A stretch of 64,000 bases of DNA, from positions 62,001 through 126,000 of the forward strand of contig JAZRLO010000007.1 of NCBI GenBank assembly GCA_045646845.1. The letters run 5' to 3'. This document shows, piece by piece, positions 51,465-61,127 of the stretch (within the stretch, counting starts at the first letter, position 1; every line of letters begins with the position of its first letter). The stretch is from HGM04593 sp045646845. Its GTDB lineage: Bacteria; Bacteroidota; Bacteroidia; Bacteroidales; Bacteroidaceae. A program made the position numbers and the translations under genes. The notes under the pieces are model-generated. The model was not told where the DNA came from. It searched no databases and was given only the letters and a program-made list of their open reading frames with translations.

Positions 51465-53171
51465 ATGACTGAAAGAAAAACGGCACTCCACACTCGCAAC
51501 AGATTCGTGACATCAAAGGCGCTCAAGAACTTCCTGAGCGCATCCATACTGACATCTATAGCCGCCCAGCTTGCTGTAACCACCGATGCTGCGATAGTGA
51601 GCCATATGATAGGAACCGAAGCAATGTCTGCTATAAACATGGTGATGCCCCTCACGATAGTTTTCAGTTGCTTCAGCATACTTCTTGGACTGGGCGCAAG
51701 CGTCCTTGCGGCAAGAGCCATCGGAAACCACGACAAGGAGAGGGTGAACCGCATATTCACCATATCGCTGTTTCTCCTCGCCCTGTCGGGAACTGCGGTG
51801 TCGTTGCTCTCGTTCGGGTTCTGTGACAGCATAACAGGCCTCATATGCCCCGATGCACAGATATACCCATATGCACAGAGCTATGCGGAGATAATATCAG
51901 CTGGAGCCATATTCCTTATAATATCCAACGGAGTAAACTATTTTGTAAGCACAGACGGCAACCCCGGGCTCGTTGCCAAAGGAGTGCTTGCCGGAGCTGT
52001 CGCCAACATTATTCTCGACATCGTGCTCGTCCGCTTCATGGGCATAGCAGGTTCCGCCATAGCCACAGTGTTGAACTACATCATTACGCTGGGCATCGTT
52101 TCCATACACTTCTTCAGGAAAGGGTCATCGTACAGAATTGTCAACCCCTTCAGAAAATTCGGAAAGCACTTTGCGGAGAATATCTACGAGGGACTGCCGC
52201 TGATGCTCGGCAACCTGTTTCTGGGCGGTGCCGTATTCATTGTCAACAAGATGATTCTTGACGCTGCGGGAACCGACGGGATATACATCTGGTCCATCTG
52301 CCTGCAACTGCTCATGATAACATTCGTAGTGCTCAACGGAGTGGGCAACGCCATGCTCTCCATCGGAGGCGTGCTTGCAGGAGAGAAGGACTACAACGGA
52401 CTGCGTATTCTCACAAAGCTCTGCATCGGGCTCGTATGCGGAGTACTCACACTGTTCGTAATATTCGTACTGGCATGCCCCGAAGCTTTGTCCGCCATGT
52501 TCGGCGCAGGGAAAGAGGGTGACACATCCATGATAAACAGTTCCCTGCGAATATTCTCCCTGCTGCTGATACCGTTCGCAGTAACCCTCGTCATGCGCTT
52601 TCTCTTTCAGGTGCTGGAGCACCGGATACTGAGTCTTCTGCTATCGGTAGGACAGTTGGCGTTCATAATAGGCAGTCTCTGGGCATTCATTGAGATTTCC
52701 CCGAAGAGTCTATGGTGGAGCTTCCCATTCTCGGCAGTTATGCTTATAGCGATACAGTTTGCGGCGACCATCGCCCTACACATCAAGAAACGCAACATTT
52801 CTGCCGTGACTCTCATACCGGAAAGAGTCGGAGAGGAAGAGTCAATGGACCTCTCGGCCGCATACGACAGGGAAATAACGGAAAATGCCATGAAAAAAGT
52901 GGAGGAGTTCCTATTGCACCGCAACATCGACAGCGTGAAGGTTAAACGGTTAGTGGAGAGCTGCAAGGAGTGTGCAGAGCTGCTGCGCAAGTATGCCCAA
53001 GGCAAGAAACAAAGTTTTGACCTGCACGTGCGCATAATAAAAGAGGAAGTACACATGGTATTGCGCGCAGCCGGAAAGCGCATTGATTTCGACGATATTC
53101 TTAAAGGAGAGACAACAGGCCTGGAACACAAATACATGTACGGGCTTAACGTACTCTTCTTGAAGTCTTGA
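51465..53171 (+). CDS. MATE-family exporter with a C-terminal degenerate GHKL-like domain
   Basis: 568 residues from the ATG at 51465; the frame is open to 51408, but a -7 box lies inside it. Twelve hydrophobic segments cover about 20-440 with MATE features (TTDAAIVSHMIGTEAMSAIN, FSCFSILLGLGASVLAARA). MATE proteins export cationic drugs or metabolites with Na+ or H+. Residues about 454-568 form a soluble cytoplasmic extension. Its order (ENAMKKVEEFLLHRNIDSVK, then VESCKECAELLRKYAQGK, KKQSFDLHVRIIKEEVHMVL, YGLNVLFLKS) follows the HATPase_c_2 domain of anti-sigma/MATE fusions in gut Firmicutes. The Mg-binding Asn of the N box is lost and the G boxes are missing, so ATP binding is unlikely. Confidence 0.85.
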   Translation: MTERKTALHTRNRFVTSKALKNFLSASILTSIAAQLAVTTDAAIVSHMIGTEAMSAINMVMPLTIVFSCFSILLGLGASVLAARAIGNHDKERVNRIFTISLFLLALSGTAVSLLSFGFCDSITGLICPDAQIYPYAQSYAEIISAGAIFLIISNGVNYFVSTDGNPGLVAKGVLAGAVANIILDIVLVRFMGIAGSAIATVLNYIITLGIVSIHFFRKGSSYRIVNPFRKFGKHFAENIYEGLPLMLGNLFLGGAVFIVNKMILDAAGTDGIYIWSICLQLLMITFVVLNGVGNAMLSIGGVLAGEKDYNGLRILTKLCIGLVCGVLTLFVIFVLACPEALSAMFGAGKEGDTSMINSSLRIFSLLLIPFAVTLVMRFLFQVLEHRILSLLLSVGQLAFIIGSLWAFIEISPKSLWWSFPFSAVMLIAIQFAATIALHIKKRNISAVTLIPERVGEEESMDLSAAYDREITENAMKKVEEFLLHRNIDSVKVKRLVESCKECAELLRKYAQGKKQSFDLHVRIIKEEVHMVLRAAGKRIDFDDILKGETTGLEHKYMYGLNVLFLKS

Positions 53172-53289
53172 CAGGATAGAAACTGTATGCTTTTCTGTTT
53201 CCTTTTTTGTAAACTTTTATTTATGTTTGCATTCAAGTTACTTTTATCGTTCTCCTTTCATTGATTATTGAATGAAAATTACTCGTTCA

Positions 53290-53318
53290 AAAGGAGGGCT
53301 TTTGAGTCGCCCTCCTTT
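53290..53318. terminator. bidirectional terminator between MATE and TonB-receptor genes
   Basis: AAAGGAGGGC (53290-53299), 9-nt loop, GCCCTCCTTT (53309-53318): a perfect 10-bp stem between two convergent genes. Confidence 0.8.
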
Positions 53319-53323
53319 CTCCG

Positions 53324-55624
53324 TTATCTTGAAATCTTTATTCCGACAAAGAAGGTCCGTGGTTGCGTAGGGCCGTAGAAATAGCCCGAATCGCGGAATT
53401 CACCTTTGTCAAGGTCTTTCTGAAAGCTGTTGAATATATTCTGTACTCCGGCATTGACCTGAAGATTGATATGGTCGCGCAGAATGAATGTATATGCAGC
53501 CTTGAAATTGAGGTCAAAGAAATCGGGAGTCGTCTCCATGCGGTCCTCCTTTATGTATCCGGCATAGTGCGGAACAATCATCGAGCCGGTATATGTACCC
53601 GACAAAGACAAATCGAGTCGTTTAACAGGAGAGGTCGCAAGAGTGAAATAACCATAGAAATCGGGGGTGCGCATCATGCGTTCCGTTGTCAGTTTTTCCC
53701 CATCAACCTCGGTCCACACCTCGGGCCGTTTGTAACGACTCTTCTGCGCCGTGAAGCCCACCTGCAACGAAACATCCTTTCCGTGCGCTATCTTCGCATC
53801 GATATTCGCGCCATATACCCTCGCACCTTCACCATTGCGGCGTTCTTTCATTGCAAAGCCTTCGGCATTCATGCCAATGTCCTCAAGAATGAAGACATCG
53901 CGCAGGTCCGTGTAGAAGCCTTCGAGAAGAATGTTCGCCTGCCAATGTCCGAAAGAGGTTGTCCAATCGACAGAACCGCTGAAGCTATTGGAACGTTCCT
54001 CGGAAAGGTCCTCGGCGAGCTGTATCTGCACACCTTCGCCGCCGACGGCCGTGACATGTAGGTCCTCATCATACGCCTGTGGCGCACGGAAACCGGTGGA
54101 CCATGTGAGACGTGCCTGCAAATCTTTAAGCGGCTTATAGAGAAGGTTCACACGCGGGCTGAAGATAGGATTGTCTATGAGATTATGCTTATCGAAGCGC
54201 AGTCCAATGAGAAACGAGAAATATCTCATCTTCCACTCGTTCTGTGCAAATGCGCTCGCTATGCGCACATTCTGCTCCATGTCGCGGTTATACCCGGTCA
54301 TGACATCGTGCATTCTGTTCTCTTGATACTCCACGCCACCCGTGAATGTAGCTGGCGAGAAAAGACACCTCTCCATCTGGCCGGTATATGTAGCCCCGGT
54401 CACCCAGGTAAAGTCATTGGTTTTTCCGTACGCGTTAGGGTCGCGCTGTGCACCATAATAACTGTTGCGCTCTATATGCTGCAGCGACGCAAAAACCGAT
54501 ACTTTATTCTTGTACCCATTCCAACCAAAGTCATACGCAACACCTCCGCTGTTTATGATATGCTTTGTCTGTTCTGTTATGTCACTCTCGTGAGGTTCAA
54601 GATCGAATTTGTTTCCGCCTCGGCGAAGTTCGTTAGTAGTGTGGTATTCCAGACTGAGACGACCCGTATGAGTAGGACGATAATATGTACGTAACCCAAA
54701 AGTATTTATATTCACCTTGCCAAGCTCCGAAAAACCGTCACCGTCATGGTCATATGGGTTACGGTTGCGATAATTGGCATATGCGGCTATGCCGTATGAA
54801 TTGTCCTTTGACACCAAAGAGACATTGACACCCATGCTCTGCTCCCATGAACGTCCGTCATACGCGGCAATATTGCTGGATATGGAGAACGAGTTGTTGA
54901 CAGGGTCTTTTGTTATTATATTTACGGTTCCGCCGACAGCATTGGCACCGAATAGTGCTGAACCGCCTCCGCGCACAACCTCTACGCGCTCTATCATGTT
55001 GACAGGTATCTGTTCCAAACCATACACGCCGCTCAACGCACTGACCACGGGACGGCTATTGATAAGAACCTGTGAATAAGGCCCCTCGAGACCGTTTATA
55101 CGCACTTGAGGGAAGCCGCAGTTCTGACAATTGTTCTCTACGCGCAAACCGGTAACATAATTCAGGCTTTTTGCCAAATCGGGAGAATTTATCGTTTCGA
55201 AAAGCTTCATCGAAGCAACCGAAACCACAACCGGGGCATCCTTGCGGCTTATCTCGTTGCGGTTGGCAGAAACCACCACCTCATCTATCGCAATACCTTC
55301 CACCTTGAGTTTGAAGTGGATTACCGAGACATAATCCTTGTGCACAACCACCTCTTTTGTAGATGTTGCATAACCTACCATGCTTACGCGCAACGTATAT
55401 TTCCCCGGGGGCAGCTTACGGAACTCAAACTGTCCGTTTTCATTACTCATAGTCCCCTCACCCGTCTCAACAATAAGAATGGAAGCAAAAGCAATATTCT
55501 CTTCACTTCCATCCTCTACTACGTGTCCTGAAATCATATTGCCCTCTGATGGCACAGGAGCCTCCTCAGCATGGAGCAAAACCGCACACAAGGCCAACAA
55601 GAAAGTAAAAAAAGTCCTTTTCAT
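53324..55624 (-). CDS. TonB-dependent outer-membrane receptor
   Basis: 766 residues. A signal peptide (KRTFFTFLLALCAVLLHAEE) is followed by a carboxypeptidase-D-like beta-sandwich (about 28-110, ISGHVVEDGSEENIAFASIL), then the plug (DEVVVSANRNE, MIERVEVVRGGGSALFGANA) and a 22-strand barrel ending TFFVGIKISR. It takes up a substrate with energy from TonB. The plug contains NNCQNCGFPQVRINGLEG with two cysteines, a motif I know from small-molecule receptors of Bacteroidota, not from the SusC group. No SusD partner is nearby, so a metal chelate, heme or vitamin is more likely than a glycan. Confidence 0.93.
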   Translation of the reverse strand: MKRTFFTFLLALCAVLLHAEEAPVPSEGNMISGHVVEDGSEENIAFASILIVETGEGTMSNENGQFEFRKLPPGKYTLRVSMVGYATSTKEVVVHKDYVSVIHFKLKVEGIAIDEVVVSANRNEISRKDAPVVVSVASMKLFETINSPDLAKSLNYVTGLRVENNCQNCGFPQVRINGLEGPYSQVLINSRPVVSALSGVYGLEQIPVNMIERVEVVRGGGSALFGANAVGGTVNIITKDPVNNSFSISSNIAAYDGRSWEQSMGVNVSLVSKDNSYGIAAYANYRNRNPYDHDGDGFSELGKVNINTFGLRTYYRPTHTGRLSLEYHTTNELRRGGNKFDLEPHESDITEQTKHIINSGGVAYDFGWNGYKNKVSVFASLQHIERNSYYGAQRDPNAYGKTNDFTWVTGATYTGQMERCLFSPATFTGGVEYQENRMHDVMTGYNRDMEQNVRIASAFAQNEWKMRYFSFLIGLRFDKHNLIDNPIFSPRVNLLYKPLKDLQARLTWSTGFRAPQAYDEDLHVTAVGGEGVQIQLAEDLSEERSNSFSGSVDWTTSFGHWQANILLEGFYTDLRDVFILEDIGMNAEGFAMKERRNGEGARVYGANIDAKIAHGKDVSLQVGFTAQKSRYKRPEVWTEVDGEKLTTERMMRTPDFYGYFTLATSPVKRLDLSLSGTYTGSMIVPHYAGYIKEDRMETTPDFFDLNFKAAYTFILRDHINLQVNAGVQNIFNSFQKDLDKGEFRDSGYFYGPTQPRTFFVGIKISR

Positions 55625-55667
55625 ACTATTGTGTTTTCTATTATTTGTATCTGAATTGTTTTTGTTG

Positions 55668-55675
55668 CAAAATTA
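55668..55675 (-). promoter_or_regulatory. -7 box for the TonB-receptor gene
   Basis: Plus-strand CAAAATTA reads TAATTTTG, 43 bp upstream of the ATG; ATTG at the -33 position, 20 bp further. Confidence 0.5.
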
Positions 55676-55793
55676 CAATGCAATACACCTCTTTTCAATA
55701 ATCATTTATTGTTAAAAGAGGCGCAGAGGTAGTCGATTTTGACAAATTAACTTAATACGTTTGGAAAATACCTTACAAAAAGGAGGCATTATA

Positions 55794-55825
55794 CTTGTTT
55801 ACAAAAACTTTTTGTCCTATTTTCG
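55794..55825 (+). promoter_or_regulatory. promoter of the C10 protease gene
   Basis: CTTG (55794-55797), 20 bp, TATTTTCG (55818-55825). The ATG follows at 55856. Confidence 0.5.
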
Positions 55826-55855
55826 CGCAAATTCTTTACAAAAAACGACTTTTAT

Positions 55856-58756
55856 ATGAAAAGGACATTTACTTTTATTTCTATTTTCCTGCTTCTTGCA
55901 AGCTATACTTTTGCAGGCCCGGTTGACCCGCAGAAGGCACTCGACATAGCACAGTCATTCTGGAACAGGAACAACAAGCTAAGAAAGAACACGGTACTGG
56001 TGCCGGCTGTAGAGAACACCGCCTCAAAGGCCTCGTCACGCAAAGGCAAAGATGAGACAGACAAGCAGTACTACATATTCAACAGCAGCGACAACAAGGG
56101 ATTCGTCATCGTATCGGGCGAAGACAAGCTTGTCCCTGTTGTGGGTTATTCATATGATGCATGTATTGGCGAGATGCCGCAGGCACTTGTAGAGTGGCTG
56201 GACGAATACAGCAACTACGTCGATGAGGTACGCTCCGGAGCCGAGACTCCCACAAACGCCGTCACAAAAGAGACAGGAAAGAGCATTGCACCAATGCTGG
56301 AGACAAGCTGGAACCAGAGCGCTCCTTACAACAACAAATGTCCCGAAGTAAACGGACAGAAAACACCTACCGGCTGTACAGCCACTGCCATGGCACAGAT
56401 AATGAAATTCCACGAGTGGCCAATAACTCCAAAGGCCAACGTAGTATGGAAGAACAACATCACAGGTGTTACCGAAACGCTGTACCTTACAACACGCAAA
56501 TACGACTGGAGCAAGATGCTACCCCACTACCGCAACGGATATACAGCAGAAGAAGCCGATGCAGTAGCTACGCTCATGGAGGATGTCGGCAAGGCCATCA
56601 GCAGCAATTATGCGCTTGCCGGTACAGGAAGTTCCGATATATATGCATCACATGCGCTTGTCAATGTTTTCGACTACAGCCCCGATGCTACCATCGTAAA
56701 ACGTAGCGAATATACTGAGGAGGAGTACATCTCTATCATCAGGGAGAACCTCGAAGCACGCCAACCCTTGCTTTATACAGGACACAGCCAGTCATACGGT
56801 AGTGGACACGCTTTCGTGTGTGACGGAATTGACGAGAATGACATGCTGCACATCGACTGGGGATGGGACGGTGCATACAACGGTTATTTCGACATGACAT
56901 ACATGTCCCCCGAGGGAACAGGTATCGGTGGCGGTGACGGTCGTTACAACGTAGGACAGACAATCATTGCGAACATACGCCCACGTACAAGCGGAGAGCC
57001 TGATACAGAAGGTACTCCTACCGTATATATGATGAACGTAGTGGATGTAAAGACAGCAAGCAACCCTGCGACACTCTATGAACAGTCCATTAGTTACGAC
57101 TCCAAAGGCGAAGCTACTGTAAGAATTGCAGCCGGCCTGCTCAACTGGTCACACTCAAGTGTAGGACTCACCATGGTAATTGGCTTCGAAAAAGATGGAG
57201 AACTGGTTTCGGCATCGAAGATCGGCGATCGTGAAGCGATGGCATTCAATGACAGTTTCGGTTATTATATCAAACTTTCGGTAAGCAATGACCCTGCAAG
57301 CGAAATTTATTTCGAAGAAGGCAAATACAGGGTACTGTTGTGTTATGCCGACGACGAAGACAATATATACATAGCACGCGGTGCCGAGAATGGTCTTGAA
57401 CTGGAAGTAGGCAGCGAATATGCCACCATACGTAAGATATTGCCCGAAATAGAACTGTCAAACGTGACTTTCCACAAGACACCGCAGACAAAGGGCGACA
57501 GAGTCGCTTTCGACGCGAAATTCAAGACAACTAACGGAAGAAGTGCTACAGTCCTTCTTGTTCCTGTCATCAACATCCTGCAGGGGAACGGTACATACAA
57601 ACATTCATACCTGACTTCTGAGGCAGAGATGATACAGGTACATGACGACAGAGATATGCTCGCGACATTCGATACCAATTATGCCATCCCCGAAGACGGC
57701 GAATACTACATCTCTTTCGTGTACAATTTGAAGAACCAGTTCACCGACATAAATCTTAATGTTGACAATGCCAACCTGTTCGAGGTTACCGGCAAGAGCG
57801 AGAACTTGATAATAAAGTCACAGTTCGATGGCCCTACACCTTCAACGACAAGCATCACCGCCACATCTGCCACTTGGGGTAACAACCTGAGCGTAAACGC
57901 AAAAATCAAGAACATCGCATCAACTGCAGAAGCCTACAACGGAACACTTGCTATTTTTGTCGAAAACACCCAAACAGGCAAGAAACACATACTTGCAAGA
58001 GCTGACATCGAAGACCTTGCAAAGAATGCAAGCACCACAATCTCCTACAACCAGCCCGACTGTTATCCATCATTGAATGCCGGCAACTACACCGCATATG
58101 TCTGCGAACTCAAAAACGGTTCATGGCAGAAGATAAGGCAGTCTGCGGCGACATGCAACTTCAGCATCAGCACAGGAAGCAACCCATTGCTCTATGCAGA
58201 TGAGAGGATTGAGATAAACAACCACAAAAAGGTTATACAGGGTGGCGAGTTCGAGACAAAAATCAAACTTGTATGCACCAACGGAGACTTTGACGGTTAT
58301 ATAAGGATTAGTATAACAAACGGTCTTTCGAAATATGTAGAGAGTGACTACGTAGCCGTATCGTTGAAAAATGGCGGCGTTACAGAAGTCACAATTCCTG
58401 CTACATGCAAGGCAACCGTGCCGCTTGGTCAATACAGAATGAATATAAATGCCTTCAACAGCAAGAAGTCAAAAATAGGCACAGTATCCAACAACACTAT
58501 CGCAATACCTGATAACGGAATATTCTGGGTAGCCGATGCAACCGCTATCGAATACGTAGAGAGTGTAAAGGCATCTATTACCGCTACGGATGGTTGCATA
58601 CACGTAAGCGGCATTGCTGACGGCACGACCGTGAACGTATATGGAGCAGACGGTAGAACCGTATATAGCGGTACAGCTACAAGCATTCCCGTGGAAAACG
58701 GACTCTACATTGTCGTGACAGGCAACGGCAAGGCGGCCAAAGTCCTTGTAAAGTAA
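55856..58756 (+). CDS. secreted C10-family cysteine protease (streptopain-like)
   Basis: 966 residues. A signal peptide (KRTFTFISIFLLLASYTFAG) is followed by an inhibitory propeptide (about 25-145, with VSGEDKLVPVVGYSYDA) and a mature C10 domain. Its catalytic Cys174 lies in TPTGCTATAMAQ and His318 in GSGHAFVCDG, followed by HIDWGWDGAYNGYF. C10 proteases include SpeB of Streptococcus and interpain of Prevotella and cleave host proteins. Residues about 390-900 contain immunoglobulin-like repeats. The last 70 residues (VYGADGRTVYSGTATSIPVE, NGLYIVVTGNGKAAKVLVK) look like a type IX sorting domain, so the enzyme may be surface-attached. It has its own promoter and terminator. Confidence 0.93.
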   Translation: MKRTFTFISIFLLLASYTFAGPVDPQKALDIAQSFWNRNNKLRKNTVLVPAVENTASKASSRKGKDETDKQYYIFNSSDNKGFVIVSGEDKLVPVVGYSYDACIGEMPQALVEWLDEYSNYVDEVRSGAETPTNAVTKETGKSIAPMLETSWNQSAPYNNKCPEVNGQKTPTGCTATAMAQIMKFHEWPITPKANVVWKNNITGVTETLYLTTRKYDWSKMLPHYRNGYTAEEADAVATLMEDVGKAISSNYALAGTGSSDIYASHALVNVFDYSPDATIVKRSEYTEEEYISIIRENLEARQPLLYTGHSQSYGSGHAFVCDGIDENDMLHIDWGWDGAYNGYFDMTYMSPEGTGIGGGDGRYNVGQTIIANIRPRTSGEPDTEGTPTVYMMNVVDVKTASNPATLYEQSISYDSKGEATVRIAAGLLNWSHSSVGLTMVIGFEKDGELVSASKIGDREAMAFNDSFGYYIKLSVSNDPASEIYFEEGKYRVLLCYADDEDNIYIARGAENGLELEVGSEYATIRKILPEIELSNVTFHKTPQTKGDRVAFDAKFKTTNGRSATVLLVPVINILQGNGTYKHSYLTSEAEMIQVHDDRDMLATFDTNYAIPEDGEYYISFVYNLKNQFTDINLNVDNANLFEVTGKSENLIIKSQFDGPTPSTTSITATSATWGNNLSVNAKIKNIASTAEAYNGTLAIFVENTQTGKKHILARADIEDLAKNASTTISYNQPDCYPSLNAGNYTAYVCELKNGSWQKIRQSAATCNFSISTGSNPLLYADERIEINNHKKVIQGGEFETKIKLVCTNGDFDGYIRISITNGLSKYVESDYVAVSLKNGGVTEVTIPATCKATVPLGQYRMNINAFNSKKSKIGTVSNNTIAIPDNGIFWVADATAIEYVESVKASITATDGCIHVSGIADGTTVNVYGADGRTVYSGTATSIPVENGLYIVVTGNGKAAKVLVK

Positions 58757-58818
58757 TTCACAAGAAACACTCCAACGGAGAATTCGGGAGAATTCCGACA
58801 TAAAAAGAACTTGTCAAG

Positions 58819-58851
58819 AAAGGGCACCTTCCATCCAGGAGGGTGTCCTTT
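58819..58851 (+). terminator. terminator after the C10 protease gene
   Basis: AAAGGGCACC pairs with GGTGTCCTTT (one G-U pair) around a 12-nt loop, followed by TT. Confidence 0.7.
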
Positions 58852-58872
58852 TCATAAAGAAACGGAAGTTTT

Positions 58873-58904
58873 CTTGACATTTCGGATCTTCAGAATTACC
58901 TTTG
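58873..58904 (+). promoter_or_regulatory. promoter of the esterase-like gene
   Basis: CTTG (58873-58876), 20 bp, TACCTTTG (58897-58904); the ATG follows at 58921, giving a very short leader. Confidence 0.65.
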
Positions 58905-58920
58905 CAAAAAACATACACAA

Positions 58921-60288
58921 ATGAGAAGAGTATTTATATTTTCGTTGCTGGTATCGGCAACAGTACTGGGTTTTGCCGGGAACGGACAGGGACCGACATT
59001 CTCCAAAAGCAAAGCCAAGAAAATAACAAAGTATTTCACTGCAACCCTAAACGGTGAAGAGTGCAGCTACGACAAGAAAACAAAGATAAGCATAAACAAA
59101 ATCGATGAGAACAGGGCGAAGGTGTGGAACTGTTGGAGAACTGCTGTAGAAGCTCTCGAAGAGGAAAAACTCACAGCCCCCTTTGCCGACGGTGAGCCGC
59201 GTGACACCAGCTACTGGAAACTCCCCGAAGAGCTGGAGCCTAAGGCAATTATGCCTTACTACCTCATAAAGAAGGGCAAAGCACCCGAAAACGGATACCC
59301 CCTATTCCTGTACATGCACGGTTCGGGCGAAAAGAACCGTGAATGGGAGGCCGGTTACCGCCTTTGCAACAGCTACGACGATGCGCCATCGTTGCACTTC
59401 ATACCACAGATACCAAACGCACGTGGCGAACTGTACCGTTGGGCAATACAGAGCAAGCAGTGGGCTTGGGAAAAACTGTTGCGCCTTGCATTCCTTGAGG
59501 AGAGCATTGATCCGAACAGAATATATTTCTATGGCATCTCTGAAGGCGGTTACGGCAGCCAGCGTCTTGCATCGTTCTACGCAGACTACCTTGCGGGAGC
59601 AGGTCCTATGGCAGGAGGCGAGCCGTTAAAGAATGCACCTATGGAAAACCTGGCCAACATCGCATTTTCACTGCGCACAGGAGAACAGGATTATGGTTTC
59701 GGGCGCAACTATATGACATACACTGCACAAAATACCATGGACAGCCTGCAGAAGGTACACCCGGGACTGTACAGACATTTCATTGAGATTGTTCCGGGCA
59801 GAGGACACTCCATTGACTACGATAAATCAACACCGTGGCTAAAGCAGCACAGCCGCAACGCCAACCCCACATATTTCTACTGGGAGGACTATGACATGTA
59901 CGGACGCCACCGTACAGGATTCTACAACCTGAGAGTCAACGAAACATCGCGCAACAATGACGAGGAGCGCAGCTGCTATGAGATGAGCATAAGCGGTAAC
60001 ACCGTCAACCTCAACGTGAACAACGTGACATACACAACCACACACTCAATGCAAGGCATACCTATGCTCTTCAGCAAAGAGTACAGCAAGGCCACAAAAG
60101 GAAACGTTACTATATACCTTAGTGAAAAGCACTTCGACTTCACCAAACCGATAACAGTTATCGTCAACGGCAAGGAAGTCTTCAACAACAAGGTAAAGCC
60201 CACTCTTAAGGCCATGGTCGAAAGCTGCGCCGAGTTCTACGACCCCGAAAGGGTATTCCCGGCATCTGTTGATATCGATATAGAATAG
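58921..60288 (+). CDS. secreted alpha/beta hydrolase (esterase/peptidase-like)
   Basis: 455 residues with a signal peptide (RRVFIFSLLVSATVLGFAG). Alpha/beta hydrolase features are the oxyanion strand PLFLYMHGSGEKNRE, nucleophile Ser207 in GISEGG, and late His296 in GRGHSIDYD. The oxyanion and GxSxG spacing fits an esterase or prolyl-oligopeptidase type enzyme with an N-terminal lead of about 100 residues. A beta-rich C-terminal part at about 320-455 has NLNVNNVTYTTTHSMQG and KPITVIVNGKEVF, perhaps a carbohydrate-binding domain. The substrate is unknown; a role in polysaccharide deacetylation or ester cleavage is a guess. It stands downstream of the C10 protease with its own promoter. Confidence 0.85.
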   Translation: MRRVFIFSLLVSATVLGFAGNGQGPTFSKSKAKKITKYFTATLNGEECSYDKKTKISINKIDENRAKVWNCWRTAVEALEEEKLTAPFADGEPRDTSYWKLPEELEPKAIMPYYLIKKGKAPENGYPLFLYMHGSGEKNREWEAGYRLCNSYDDAPSLHFIPQIPNARGELYRWAIQSKQWAWEKLLRLAFLEESIDPNRIYFYGISEGGYGSQRLASFYADYLAGAGPMAGGEPLKNAPMENLANIAFSLRTGEQDYGFGRNYMTYTAQNTMDSLQKVHPGLYRHFIEIVPGRGHSIDYDKSTPWLKQHSRNANPTYFYWEDYDMYGRHRTGFYNLRVNETSRNNDEERSCYEMSISGNTVNLNVNNVTYTTTHSMQGIPMLFSKEYSKATKGNVTIYLSEKHFDFTKPITVIVNGKEVFNNKVKPTLKAMVESCAEFYDPERVFPASVDIDIE

Positions 60289-60332
60289 ACAGCCGTAAAA
60301 TAAGCCGGTGACATAGCCTAAAACAATTATTG

Positions 60333-60387
60333 CCCCCGATATACAATAATGACCGTCAAAAACGCGTTATTATCATATATCGGGGAC
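60333..60387. terminator. long interrupted hairpin before recR
   Basis: CCCCGATATA (60334-60343) pairs with TATATCGGGG (60376-60385), with a second paired stretch of about 8 bp inside. It ends the esterase transcript or separates it from recR. No T-run beyond TTTT. Confidence 0.6.
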
Positions 60388-60446
60388 ATTTTGCACTTTT
60401 AGCAAGTTTAACAGATATTTAAGTCGTCTTTATCGACTTTTTTAGC

Positions 60447-60454
60447 TAACTTCG
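60447..60454 (+). promoter_or_regulatory. -7 box for the recR operon
   Basis: TAACTTCG lies 51 bp before the recR ATG at 60506. No clear -33 element. Confidence 0.4.
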
Positions 60455-60505
60455 CGACATTTGTGCGAAACCACAACATAAAACGTCAAAAACAGAAGGT
60501 AATAT

Positions 60506-61126
60506 ATGAACCAGGAATATCCGTCGGCACTGCTCGAGAGGGCTGTAAGGGAGTTTTCCAAGCTACCGGGAATCGGACGCAAGACCGCTACCCGGCTTGT
60601 ATTGCATCTGCTGCGCAGGAACGAAGACGAGGTAATATCATTCGCCGACAGCCTCACGACACTAAAGCGCGACGTGAAATATTGCAAGGAGTGCCACAGC
60701 ATATCCGACAACGACATATGCCCTATATGCGCCAACCCCTTGCGCGACCACAGCACAATATGCGTTGTGGAGAACATACAGGATGTCATGGCTGTTGAAA
60801 ACACCATGCAGTACAGGGGCGTTTACCATGTTCTTGGAGGTGTAATTTCACCGATGGACGGTGTATCCCCCGGAGACCTGCACATAGAGAGCCTTATAAG
60901 GAGAGTAGCAGAGGGTGAAGTAAAGGAGGTGATACTTGCACTCAGTTCCACAATGGAGGGCGACACCACCAACTTCTACATATACCGCAAGCTGCAGCAA
61001 TACGAGGTCAAACTGTCGGTAATCGCGCGCGGTATATCCATAGGCGACGAACTGGAATATGCCGATGAGGTCACTCTCGGAAGCTCCATCGTACACAGAC
61101 AACCATTTACTGGAAAAACCATATAA
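60506..61126 (+). CDS. recR: recombination protein RecR
   Basis: 206 residues. RecR works with RecO and RecF to load RecA on gapped DNA. Motifs in order are the helix-hairpin-helix LPGIGRKTATRLVLHLLRR, a zinc finger CKECHSISDNDICPIC, and a Toprim domain (VVENIQDVMAVENT, then LALSSTMEGDTTNFYI). Length and order are standard. It starts a four-gene operon with the membrane protein, the GT2 and the GNAT genes. recO is in this window too, 32 kb away. Confidence 0.96.
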   Translation: MNQEYPSALLERAVREFSKLPGIGRKTATRLVLHLLRRNEDEVISFADSLTTLKRDVKYCKECHSISDNDICPICANPLRDHSTICVVENIQDVMAVENTMQYRGVYHVLGGVISPMDGVSPGDLHIESLIRRVAEGEVKEVILALSSTMEGDTTNFYIYRKLQQYEVKLSVIARGISIGDELEYADEVTLGSSIVHRQPFTGKTI

Positions 61127-61127
61127 G

